Part shown: piece by piece, positions 7,884 through 14,874 of the stretch
Numbering within the stretch: position 1 is the first letter of the stretch
Layout: each line of letters starts with the position of its first letter
Assembly (NCBI GenBank): GCA_030527765.1
Contig: JAUNAE010000032.1
Location: 1-19,815 of the forward strand
DNA: 19,815 nt
Source of the DNA: Eubacteriales bacterium
Lineage (GTDB): Bacteria; Bacillota_A; Clostridia; Lachnospirales; Lachnospiraceae
Reading direction: 5' to 3'
Notes under the pieces: model-generated
Told to the model about the DNA's origin: nothing
What the model saw: the letters and a program-made list of their open reading frames with translations, nothing else
Databases searched by the model: none
Position numbers and translations under genes: made by a program

Positions 7884-7949
7884 AATTGACAGAGAAGGCG
7901 TTTGGAATGGATCTGTGAATAAACTTTATAGAAATGTGAGGAAAAGAGT

Positions 7950-8813
7950 ATGGCAAAAATTGATTATGCATCATTGAAAAAGGGCGGTTTCATGCGTCAG
8001 AAACAGAAGGGATTTTTCTCTATGAGACTGGCGGTCGTTGGTGGAAACCTAACATCAGAAAATATCAAAACCGTAGCGGAAGTAGCTGAAAAATACGGAC
8101 ATGGATATGTTCATATGACATCCCGTCAGGGAATCGAGATTCCTTTCGTGAATTTTGAAGACATTGAGGCAGTAAAAGCAGACCTTGCAAAAGGCGGTGT
8201 CAAAGCCGGTGTATGCGGACCGCGTGTTCGAACAGTCACAGCCTGTCAGGGAAATGCCATCTGTCCAAGCGGATGTATTGATACCTTTACTCTGGCAAAA
8301 GAATTAGACCAGCGTTATTTTGCAAGAGAACTTCCACACAAATTCAAATTCGGTGTTACCGGATGTCAGAACAACTGTCTGAAAGCAGAAGAGAATGACT
8401 TCGGTGTAAAGGGTGCGATGGAAGTGACCTGGAATGCAGACAAGTGTATCAACTGTGGCGTATGTGAGAAAGCCTGCCGTGAAGACGCACTGAAATGTAC
8501 CGATACGGAAGTCCTTTTTGACACCTCCAAATGTATCTACTGCGGACGCTGCGTAAAAGCCTGTCCAACAGATGCATGGGAAGGAGAAAGCGGCTATCTT
8601 GTATCCTTTGGCGGACTGTTTGGAAACAAAGTATACAAAGGAGAGCAGATTCTTCCGATTATCAAGGACAAAGATACACTGTTCCGCGTAGCAGATGCGG
8701 CAATTCTGTTCTTCCAGGATTACGCGAATCCGGGAGAGAGATTCCGCTATACACTCCAGAGAGTTGGAGAGACGGAATTCAGAGAAAGAATACAGAAAGC
8801 CTTTGAAGGCTGA
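7950..8813 (+). CDS. Small assimilatory-type sulfite reductase with siroheme/4Fe-4S site and two ferredoxin clusters
   Basis: 287 aa. Cys99, Cys105 (CQGNAIC), Cys139 and Cys143 (CQNNC) form the CX5C...CX3C signature that binds the 4Fe-4S cluster coupled to siroheme. MTSRQGIEIPFV (56-67) is the usual siroheme-enzyme strand. A ferredoxin domain inserted after the second pair carries Cys166, 169, 172, 176 and Cys195, 198, 201, 205, enough for two 4Fe-4S clusters. It should reduce sulfite from the lyase to sulfide with six electrons, probably fed through the ferredoxin clusters. The size and layout are close to AsrC of anaerobic sulfite reductase and to small Dsr-like enzymes, but no AsrA/AsrB partners are here, so the electron donor must be a general ferredoxin. 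Confidence 0.85.
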   Translation: MAKIDYASLKKGGFMRQKQKGFFSMRLAVVGGNLTSENIKTVAEVAEKYGHGYVHMTSRQGIEIPFVNFEDIEAVKADLAKGGVKAGVCGPRVRTVTACQGNAICPSGCIDTFTLAKELDQRYFARELPHKFKFGVTGCQNNCLKAEENDFGVKGAMEVTWNADKCINCGVCEKACREDALKCTDTEVLFDTSKCIYCGRCVKACPTDAWEGESGYLVSFGGLFGNKVYKGEQILPIIKDKDTLFRVADAAILFFQDYANPGERFRYTLQRVGETEFRERIQKAFEG

Positions 8814-8830
8814 GAATTCAGGAGGAACCT

Positions 8831-9082
8831 ATGGAATTAGCAGGAATTCAGATTGATGAGACCGTTGATATTACAGACAAAGTTTGCCCTCTGACTTTTG
8901 TAAAGGCAAAAGCAGCTATTGAAGAAATGGACCTGGAACAGGTGATTGCGATTCGCATGAATGACGGAGAGCCGGTGCAGAACGTACCTCGCACAATTAA
9001 AGATGAAGGACAGCAGATCCTGAAACTTCTCAATAACGAGGATGGTACTTATACATTGATTGTGAAAAAGGTGGAAGACTGA
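8831..9082 (+). CDS. TusA/SirA-like sulfur-transfer protein
   Basis: 83 aa. DKVCPLTFVKAKAAIEEM (residues 16-33) carries the CPxT-VKAK signature of the TusA/SirA/YedF family; Cys19 would hold a persulfide. CAGGAGGA lies a few bases before the ATG. The stop codon overlaps the start of the thioredoxin gene (ATGA), so the two are translationally coupled. Placed between sulfite reductase and carrier-loading enzymes, it may relay sulfur as a persulfide. Its exact task here is inference. Confidence 0.8.
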   Translation: MELAGIQIDETVDITDKVCPLTFVKAKAAIEEMDLEQVIAIRMNDGEPVQNVPRTIKDEGQQILKLLNNEDGTYTLIVKKVED

Positions 9083-9396
9083 TGGCACTTCGTATTGGAC
9101 TGAATAATTTTGAAGAAAAAGTACTGAAGAGTTCCCTTCCGGTGTTGGTGGATTTTTATTCCGACAGCTGTATCCCATGCAAAATGATTTCTCCGATCCT
9201 TGGAGATCTGGAGGATGGGCATGAGGGAACATTGGAAGTATATAAGGTAAATGTAAATTTTGATACTGAGCTGGCAAAACAGTATGACGTGCTGAGCGTG
9301 CCGACGTTAATCACTTTTCAGAATGGAGAAGTGAAGGGAAGACTGACCGGCGCTGTGACAAAACAGGCTTTGGAAGAGCTGCTTGGCGGCAAATAA
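9082..9396 (+). CDS. Thioredoxin-fold protein with CIPC active site
   Basis: 104 aa, standard thioredoxin length. VLVDFYSDSCIPCK (21-34) is the active-site strand, with Cys30 and Cys33; the usual WCGPC is here SCIPC, so Trp becomes Ser and Gly becomes Ile. The cis-proline loop SVPTLITF is present, as is a C-terminal helix. Its start overlaps the TusA-like gene by four bases. The altered pair of residues between the cysteines should shift its redox potential or partner choice. It may reduce persulfides or disulfides formed on the TusA-like protein or support the sulfite reductase. Confidence 0.85.
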   Translation: MALRIGLNNFEEKVLKSSLPVLVDFYSDSCIPCKMISPILGDLEDGHEGTLEVYKVNVNFDTELAKQYDVLSVPTLITFQNGEVKGRLTGAVTKQALEELLGGK

Positions 9397-9421
9397 TTGG
9401 ACGAGAAAAGGAGACAGCATC

Positions 9422-9640
9422 ATGCAGATTATTGTTGCAGGAGAGAAAAAAGAAGTAGAAGAGGGACTGGCATTAGGTGCTCTGATTGAGCAGGAGCAGG
9501 TAGAGAATCCGGAGTACGTAACCGTATCGATCAATGAGGAATTTGTCCCAAGCGATGAAAAAGAAACCCGCGTGCTCAAAGACGGTGACAATGTAGAGTT
9601 CCTGTACTTTATGGGAGGTGGCAGCTGTGGCAATGACTGA
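9422..9640 (+). CDS. hcyS: ThiS/MoaD-like sulfur carrier protein with masked C-terminus (HcyS-like)
   Basis: 72 aa, ubiquitin-like beta-grasp sulfur carrier. ATG 9422 is used because AAAAGGAG lies just before it and the frame upstream has no ribosome site. The C-terminus reads FMGGGSCGND: the Gly-Gly end needed for adenylation (Gly65-67) is followed by five further residues. Carriers with such tails are trimmed by a JAMM protease, as in HcyS/HcyD and QbsE/QbsD; the JAMM gene lies two genes on. After trimming, the E1-like partner would form a C-terminal thiocarboxylate that donates sulfur to the PLP enzyme. The Gly codons GGAGGT also serve as ribosome site for the next gene, which overlaps this one. 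Confidence 0.85.
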   Translation: MQIIVAGEKKEVEEGLALGALIEQEQVENPEYVTVSINEEFVPSDEKETRVLKDGDNVEFLYFMGGGSCGND

Positions 9641-10433
9641 TGAACAGCTGGAGCGTTATTCCAGACACATTATTTTGAAAGAAGTCGGCGTAAAGGGTCA
9701 GAAAAAACTGATGAATGCCAAAGTGCTGATCATTGGTGCCGGCGGACTTGGTGCCCCGGCCGCCATGTATCTGGCAGCAGCGGGTGTAGGTACCATCGGA
9801 ATTGTAGATGCCGATGAGGTGGATCTGTCCAATCTTCAGCGTCAGATCATTCATACAACCGATGATCTTGGAAAGGCGAAGGTCAAATCCGCAAAGGAAA
9901 CTATGCAGGCGATGAATCCGGACGTGGAAGTCAAAACCTATCGTATGTTTGTGACCAGTGAGAACATTATGGATCTCATTGAAGAGTATGATTTTGTTAT
10001 TGACGGAACCGACAATTTCCCGGCAAAATTCCTGATCAACGATGCCTGTGTCATGGCGAAGAAACCTTTTTCCCATGCAGGTATTATCCGATTCAAAGGT
10101 CAGCTCATGACTTATGTTCCGGGAGAAGGACCATGTTACCGCTGTGTATTCAAAAATCCGCCGCCCAAGGATGCAGTTCCGACCTGCAAACAGGCAGGTG
10201 TCATTGGAGCAATGGGTGGAGTGATCGGCAGTCTTCAGGCGATGGAAGCGATCAAATACATTACCGGTGTCGGCAAACTTCTGACAGGTTCCCTTCTTAC
10301 CTACGATGCCATTAACCAGGAGTTCCGCAAGATTAAACTTCCGAAGGACACCCATGGATGTGCGGTCTGCGGAGATCATCCGACCATTACAGAACTGATC
10401 GATTATGAGCAGACTGTTTGTGAGGATAAATAA
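9627..10433 (+). CDS. hcyF: ThiF/MoeB-like E1 enzyme activating the sulfur carrier (HcyF-like)
   Basis: 268 aa from GTG 9627, six bases after GGAGGTG; ATG 9633 (266 aa) or GTG 9618 are alternatives. Nucleotide-binding GAGGLG (38-43) and DADEVDLSNLQRQI (61-74) with the catalytic Arg are classic for ThiF/MoeB. Cys170/173 (CYRC) and Cys245/248 (CAVC) are the structural zinc ligands, and Cys187 (PTCKQAG) is in the place of the conserved catalytic cysteine. There is no rhodanese domain, so sulfur must come from sulfide or another protein. It adenylates the trimmed carrier and forms its thiocarboxylate. It overlaps the carrier gene, suggesting coupled translation in fixed proportion. Confidence 0.87.
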   Translation: MAMTDEQLERYSRHIILKEVGVKGQKKLMNAKVLIIGAGGLGAPAAMYLAAAGVGTIGIVDADEVDLSNLQRQIIHTTDDLGKAKVKSAKETMQAMNPDVEVKTYRMFVTSENIMDLIEEYDFVIDGTDNFPAKFLINDACVMAKKPFSHAGIIRFKGQLMTYVPGEGPCYRCVFKNPPPKDAVPTCKQAGVIGAMGGVIGSLQAMEAIKYITGVGKLLTGSLLTYDAINQEFRKIKLPKDTHGCAVCGDHPTITELIDYEQTVCEDK

Positions 10434-10447
10434 AACGAGGATAAACC

Positions 10448-10873
10448 ATGCTTGTATTAAAGAACACGGATTTTGATAAAATTCTGGAACATGCCCGGGC
10501 AGGACTTCCTTATGAGGCCTGTGGTCTGATTGGGGGAGAGGTATCCGGTGAGACAGTAGTCATCACGGATGTGTATCTTCTGACTAACATTGACCAGAGC
10601 AGAGAACATTTTTCCATGGATCCTATGGAGCAGCTGAAAGCGATCAAAGATATCCGTTCGAAGGGGAAAAAGCTTCTCGGAAACTTTCATTCCCATCCGG
10701 AGTCTCCTTCCAGACCTTCCCAGGAAGATATTCGACTGGCCTATGATTCCAAAATGCACTATCTCATTCTTTCTCTGATGGAGGAAGTTCCGGTGTTGAA
10801 TTCCTTCCATATAGAAGATGGAGTAGTGACAAAAGAAGAACTGCAGATCCAGAGGGAAGAAACCTTAGAGTGA
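10448..10873 (+). CDS. hcyD: JAMM/MPN+ metalloprotease, sulfur-carrier processing (HcyD/Mec+-like)
   Basis: 141 aa, a complete single-domain protease. Glu23 (PYEACG) and the zinc motif with His81, His83, Ser91 and Asp94 fit the JAMM consensus E...HXHX7SX2D exactly. Relatives are Mec+ of the CysO system, QbsD and HcyD, which cut just after the Gly-Gly of ThiS-like carriers. Here the expected job is removing the SCGND tail of the carrier two genes upstream. CGAGG lies seven bases before the ATG. It is the last gene of the operon; a terminator follows 31 bases later. Confidence 0.86.
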   Translation: MLVLKNTDFDKILEHARAGLPYEACGLIGGEVSGETVVITDVYLLTNIDQSREHFSMDPMEQLKAIKDIRSKGKKLLGNFHSHPESPSRPSQEDIRLAYDSKMHYLILSLMEEVPVLNSFHIEDGVVTKEELQIQREETLE

Positions 10874-10903
10874 CAATAGAATAAATACTTTTTAATTTTT
10901 TAG

Positions 10904-10942
10904 ACGGCTATAGATCTGAATAGATCTGTAGCCGTTTTTTTT
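10904..10942 (+). terminator. Intrinsic terminator of the sulfonate-sulfur operon
   Basis: ACGGCTA (10904-10910) pairs with TAGCCGT (10929-10935), a T-G wobble follows, then AGATCT (10912-10917) pairs with AGATCT (10922-10927) around loop GAAT. The 14-base-pair stem runs straight into eight T's (10935-10942). Confidence 0.93.
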
Positions 10943-10976
10943 AACCGAATCAGATTTGAATATCTGTTTGACCAAA
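10943..10976 (+). repeat. Short form of the intergenic palindromic repeat after the terminator
   Basis: TTAACCGAATCA here is identical to the sequence at 4475-4486 that begins the repeat pair after the permease gene, and TATCTGTTTGACC matches that element's right side. The middle is shortened; CAGAT and ATCTG (10951-10966) still form a small stem. Confidence 0.65.
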
Positions 10977-11042
10977 TAATACATATTTTATGTGGCTAAA
11001 TATAAAGAAAATATACAAAATAACCATGCAAAAATGAAACAA

Positions 11043-11106
11043 GTAAAAAAAACGTAAAAAGAAAGCTGAAAATTAAAAATACAAAACGAGAAATTCTGTA
11101 TATAAT
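11043..11106 (+). promoter_or_regulatory. Promoter region of the sugar ABC transporter operon, probably activator-dependent
   Basis: A perfect -10 box TATAAT (11101-11106) lies 34 bases before the first transporter gene, but the -35 position (11078-11083, AATACA) is poor. Two direct repeats GTAAAAA (11043-11049 and 11054-11060) are 11 bases apart, one helical turn, just upstream of -35. That arrangement suits an AraC-type response regulator such as the YesN-like protein encoded downstream. The surrounding DNA is very A-rich, so the repeats may be chance. Confidence 0.5.
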
Positions 11107-11140
11107 GCACATATAGGGTTGAGAGCAGGAAGGAGGAACT

Positions 11141-12646
11141 ATGGAAGAGAAATTACTTGATATGAAAAATATTAGTAAAACCTTTGGCAGTGTTCAGGCT
11201 TTAAAGGACGTTTCTCTGGACCTCTATGCAGGAGAAGTTTTGGCATTAATGGGCGAAAATGGTGCGGGTAAATCGACTTTGATGAATATTTTGAGTGGTT
11301 CTCTGCAGCCAACAGCAGGTGAGATTTATTTGCGAGGACAAAAGACTCTTGTGCCAAATCCGATTTCTGCGAAGAAACTTGGAATTGCAAAGATTCATCA
11401 GGAGCTTCAGATTGTTCCGGAACTGAGCGTGGCAGAGAATATTTTTCTTGGCAGGTGGAAAACTGCCGGCCCGTCCGTAGATTTTAAAGGAATGGCAGCT
11501 GAGGCAAAAAAATACCTGGACATGCTGGAGGTAAAAGTAAATCCAACGAAGAAACTGAAAGATCTTCGTATTGGAGAACAACAGCTTGTGGAAATCGCAA
11601 AGGCGATTTCGCTGAATTCCAACATTATTATTATGGATGAACCGACCTCTGCGATCAGTGAGAAGGAAGCGGACAAGCTGTTTGAGATTATCCGCAAACT
11701 TCGGGCGGAAGGCAAAGGAATTATTTACATCACCCATCGAATGGAAGAAATTTTCAAAATTGCCGATCGAGTGATGGTCATGAGAGATGGTAAATATATA
11801 GGTACCGTAAAGGCGGCTGAAACCACAAAGGAAGAAATCATCAAGATGATGGTTGGCAGGGATATGAGCGAGCAATATCCCAAGGAGCCAACAGAAAAAG
11901 GTGACATTGCACTGGAAGTTAAAAACCTTACCTACGCACCTCCGGCAGGAAGCTTCAGACGTTCTCTGAAAAATATTTCGCTTTATGTGCGTCACGGTGA
12001 AGTTCTCGGAATCGCCGGTTTGGCAGGGTCCGGGCGTTCGGAGTTTTTTGAGTGCCTGGCCGGAGTTCATTACGGAGAGACACAGGGAGAAATTTGTGTA
12101 GAAGGAAAGGCCGTTCACATTAAAACTCCGGCGGATGCGATTCGTGAGGGAATCTCTTTTGCAACAGAGGATCGAAAAGGTACGGGACTTGTGCTGCAGC
12201 GATCCCTTGGAGAGAATATGTCGCTTCCGCTGTTAAAAAAATTCAGCCCAAGGTTTTTTATGAGAATAAGAGAAGAGAAGAAAATCTGGGGAGAACAGAT
12301 GGATACTATGCGAATCAAAGCACCCGGACCAAAAACTTTGGCAAGTTCTCTTTCCGGTGGAAATCAGCAGAAGGTTGTTCTTTCCCGCTGGCTTATGACA
12401 AATCCCAAGATCCTGCTTCTTGATGAGCCTACCAGAGGTATTGATGTTGGTGCGAAAGCGGAAGTTTATCAATTGATCAACAATCTTGCAAAGCAGGGAA
12501 TGGCAATCATCGTTATTTCCTCTGAGCTTCCGGAGGTAATCGGTATTTCTGACAGAATTGTGACTTTTTGTGAGGGAGAATTGTCCGGAGAATTCAGACA
12601 AGAGGAAGCAACTCAGGAAGTACTGCTTCAGAGTGCCACAAAATAG
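11141..12646 (+). CDS. Sugar ABC transporter ATP-binding protein, RbsA/MglA family (two ATPase domains)
   Basis: 501 aa, two fused ABC domains, the normal length for RbsA/MglA. Domain 1 has Walker A GENGAGKST (38-46), signature LRIGEQQLVEIAKA and Walker B IIIMDEPTSAIS. Domain 2 has the degenerate Walker A GLAGSGRSEFF, signature SLSGGNQQKVVLSRWL and Walker B ILLLDEPTRGIDVGAK, the last being a family hallmark. AGGAGG precedes the ATG. It energises import with the permease six bases later in the spacer and the binding protein encoded third. The sugar cannot be told from sequence; ribose, galactose and galactofuranose systems are closest. Confidence 0.92.
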   Translation: MEEKLLDMKNISKTFGSVQALKDVSLDLYAGEVLALMGENGAGKSTLMNILSGSLQPTAGEIYLRGQKTLVPNPISAKKLGIAKIHQELQIVPELSVAENIFLGRWKTAGPSVDFKGMAAEAKKYLDMLEVKVNPTKKLKDLRIGEQQLVEIAKAISLNSNIIIMDEPTSAISEKEADKLFEIIRKLRAEGKGIIYITHRMEEIFKIADRVMVMRDGKYIGTVKAAETTKEEIIKMMVGRDMSEQYPKEPTEKGDIALEVKNLTYAPPAGSFRRSLKNISLYVRHGEVLGIAGLAGSGRSEFFECLAGVHYGETQGEICVEGKAVHIKTPADAIREGISFATEDRKGTGLVLQRSLGENMSLPLLKKFSPRFFMRIREEKKIWGEQMDTMRIKAPGPKTLASSLSGGNQQKVVLSRWLMTNPKILLLDEPTRGIDVGAKAEVYQLINNLAKQGMAIIVISSELPEVIGISDRIVTFCEGELSGEFRQEEATQEVLLQSATK

Positions 12647-12660
12647 AGGGGGTGAAGGTA

Positions 12661-13644
12661 ATGGAGAATAAGGAAAAAACAAAAGCAATGCTGAAACAGA
12701 TGCAAAGTATCATTGCTCTGATTGTGATTTTTGCAGTAGCCTCCGTTATTTGTGTCAAAGACGGAAAGAACCGATTTCTGGATGTCAGAAACCTGATGAA
12801 TGTAATGAGAGCGGTGTCAGAAAACGGTATTATCGCTATTGGAATGACATTGATTCTGATTCTTGGAGACATTGATCTTTCGGTTGGATCGATTGTCGGA
12901 CTCGTCTCCACGGGATGTGCCTATCTGATGGTGAAAAGTGGACTTGGATTTGTTCCGGCGGTGCTTGTCAGCCTCGGAATCGGAGCTTTGTTTGGATTGT
13001 TCAATGGTCTCTGCATTACCAAGCTGCACTTGCAGGCGTTTATCGTTACACTGGCATCTATGAACATTGCCAGAGGACTTGCAAGATTCTGGGCGAATGG
13101 AATCGGAATTCCGCTTGCTTACGGTAAAGGAGAAGGTATGGCTCCTCCGGCATTTGAAACTTTACAAATGAGAGTTGGGGGGATTGTTCCGGTACCGGCC
13201 ATCATTTTCATTGTTCTGTTAATTGCCTTCCAGCTTTTGCTGAGCAATACAAGATTTGGAAGACAGGTGTATGCAATTGGCGGTAATCGGCAGGCGGCAT
13301 ATCTGTCAGGTATTAAGGTTGACAGAATAAAGATGTATGCATTTATGTTATGCGGAATGCTTTCTGCAGTTGCGGCAATGGTCCATGCAGCACAAATCAG
13401 TCAGGGAGGACCAAACGAAGGTCAGGGCTACGAGCTGAATGCGGTTGCGGCGTGTGCGATCGGAGGAACGAGCCTTGCCGGTGGTAAAGGAACCGTTGTG
13501 GGAACACTGATCGGTGCACTCATTCTTGGAATGCTGGATAATGTGCTTGGCTTGAAGGGCGTGAACTCAAATTTGCAGCTTGTGGTAAAAGGCTTTCTGA
13601 TTATCATTGCTGTATTTATGCAGGCTGACAAAGTAAAGAATTGA
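12661..13644 (+). CDS. Sugar ABC transporter permease, RbsC family
   Basis: 327 aa from ATG 12661, which follows GAGGGGGTG; a GTG at 12652 lies inside that ribosome site and is less likely. Eight to ten hydrophobic segments are spread over the length. GMTLILILGDIDLSVGSIVG (about 61-80) is the family's hallmark, and GGTSLAGGKGTVVGTLIGA near the C-terminus is also typical of RbsC/YtfT/YjfF. It forms the membrane channel for the ATPase encoded just before. Confidence 0.92.
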   Translation: MENKEKTKAMLKQMQSIIALIVIFAVASVICVKDGKNRFLDVRNLMNVMRAVSENGIIAIGMTLILILGDIDLSVGSIVGLVSTGCAYLMVKSGLGFVPAVLVSLGIGALFGLFNGLCITKLHLQAFIVTLASMNIARGLARFWANGIGIPLAYGKGEGMAPPAFETLQMRVGGIVPVPAIIFIVLLIAFQLLLSNTRFGRQVYAIGGNRQAAYLSGIKVDRIKMYAFMLCGMLSAVAAMVHAAQISQGGPNEGQGYELNAVAACAIGGTSLAGGKGTVVGTLIGALILGMLDNVLGLKGVNSNLQLVVKGFLIIIAVFMQADKVKN

Positions 13645-13693
13645 TAACCAATAACCGTGAGGGCATGGAATAGTTACAAAATGGAAATATAAG

Positions 13694-13725
13694 TTTCACA
13701 TTCTGACCGGTAACAGTTTGTGAAA
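13694..13725. promoter_or_regulatory. 32-base dyad between permease and binding-protein genes
   Basis: TTTCACA (13694-13700) and TGTGAAA (13719-13725) are perfect inverted arms; inside them CTG and CAG pair again around ACCGGTAA. There is no T-run. It could be an operator, or an mRNA hairpin that protects the binding-protein message so it is made in excess. The rest of the 123-base spacer shows only AT-rich sequence and the ribosome site. Confidence 0.5.
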
Positions 13726-13767
13726 TAATAAAATAAATAATCAATATGCCGGAGAAAGAAGGATTTT

Positions 13768-14748
13768 ATGAAGAAGAGACTGTTTTGTATCCTGTTAACA
13801 AGTGCGATTGCTGTTTCAGGTCTGGCCGTAGGCAGTGTAGCAGCTTCTGCTGAGGAAAAAGATCACTTTGTGATTGGTATGTCCCAGTGTAACCTTGGCG
13901 AGCCGTGGCGTGTTGCTATGAATGATCAGATCCAGATGGCAGCAGATGAATATCCGGAATTTGAAGTTGTATTTGCAGACGCAGCTCAGGATAATTCCAA
14001 ACAGATCGCAGACATTGAAAACTTTGTTCAGATGGGTGTTGATTTATTGATCGTTTCTCCGAATGAGGCAACCCCACTGACAAATGCAGTAAGCGCAGCT
14101 TATGATGCAGGAATCCCGGTAATACTTCTGGACAGAAAGATTAACGGTGACAGCTATACACAGTTCATTGGTGCGGACAATGTAGATATGGGTGTCGTTG
14201 CAGGCGAGTACGTAGCAGACGTATTGCTTCCGGATGGCGGAAAAGTTTGTGAAATCAAGGGTCTTGAAGGAACTTCCGGAGGAATTGACAGAGACAATGG
14301 TTTCCGACAGGGTATTGAGAAGAATGAAAACATCGAAATTGTCGCTGTAAATAACGCAGATTGGCTTCGTGAGAAGGCGATTACAGTAGCAGAAGAAATG
14401 CTTCAGACAAATGATGAGATCGATCTGTTCCTTGCATTAAACGATCCTATGGCAGAGGGTGCTTATATTGCAGCTAAGAATGCGGGAAGAGAAGGAGATA
14501 TCCTTTTTGTTGGATTTGATGGACTGCCTACACCGGACGGTGGAATTCGCAGTGTTATGGACGGACGTCTTAGCATGACTCAGGTTTACCCAACCGGTGG
14601 TGCAGAGGCGATTGCAAGTGCATATCAGCTCCTGGTAGAGGGAAAAGAACTGGAGAAAACAATTACACTGTCATCTGAGATTGTAACACCGGAAAACGCA
14701 CCGGACCTGCTTAAGAAATATGGCGGATCTACAGACGATGCTGAATAA
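13768..14748 (+). CDS. Sugar ABC transporter substrate-binding protein, RbsB/YtfQ-like (periplasmic-binding protein family)
   Basis: 326 aa. The signal peptide MKKRLFCILL...AASA-EE ends in an ASA signal peptidase I site. Its only cysteine (Cys7) precedes the hydrophobic core, so no lipobox is present. The fold is Peripla_BP_4: IGMSQCNLGEPWRVAM (35-50) for sugar contact, DLLIVSPNEATPLT, GIPVILLDRKI and FVGFDGLPTP. SQ...PWR and ILLDR recall YtfQ, the galactofuranose binder, but the match is not decisive. AAGAAGGA precedes the ATG. It serves the preceding ATPase and permease; a terminator follows. Confidence 0.88.
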   Translation: MKKRLFCILLTSAIAVSGLAVGSVAASAEEKDHFVIGMSQCNLGEPWRVAMNDQIQMAADEYPEFEVVFADAAQDNSKQIADIENFVQMGVDLLIVSPNEATPLTNAVSAAYDAGIPVILLDRKINGDSYTQFIGADNVDMGVVAGEYVADVLLPDGGKVCEIKGLEGTSGGIDRDNGFRQGIEKNENIEIVAVNNADWLREKAITVAEEMLQTNDEIDLFLALNDPMAEGAYIAAKNAGREGDILFVGFDGLPTPDGGIRSVMDGRLSMTQVYPTGGAEAIASAYQLLVEGKELEKTITLSSEIVTPENAPDLLKKYGGSTDDAE

Positions 14749-14782
14749 TATATGCTTTAACTTCACTGAGTAGATAAACAGG

Positions 14783-14826
14783 GGGCTGTCGCACTGATCT
14801 TGAAAAAGGGTGTGACAGCCCTTTTT
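14783..14826 (+). terminator. Intrinsic terminator of the sugar transporter operon
   Basis: GGGCTGTCGCAC (14783-14794) pairs fully with GTGTGACAGCCC (14810-14821), one G-T wobble included, followed by TTTTT. An alternative overlapping stem, AAAAAGGG with CCCTTTTT around 14803-14826, could let it work on both strands. Confidence 0.9.
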
Positions 14827-14874
14827 GACTTGCTGGATTTTATTTTATCTCTCTTGTAACCGATGGGGAATTGG

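Noticed and set aside
10904..10976. Operon boundary as an attachment site or insertion border
   Set aside because: The sequence is fully explained by a terminator and a short palindromic repeat; no integrase, transposase or target-site duplication was seen.
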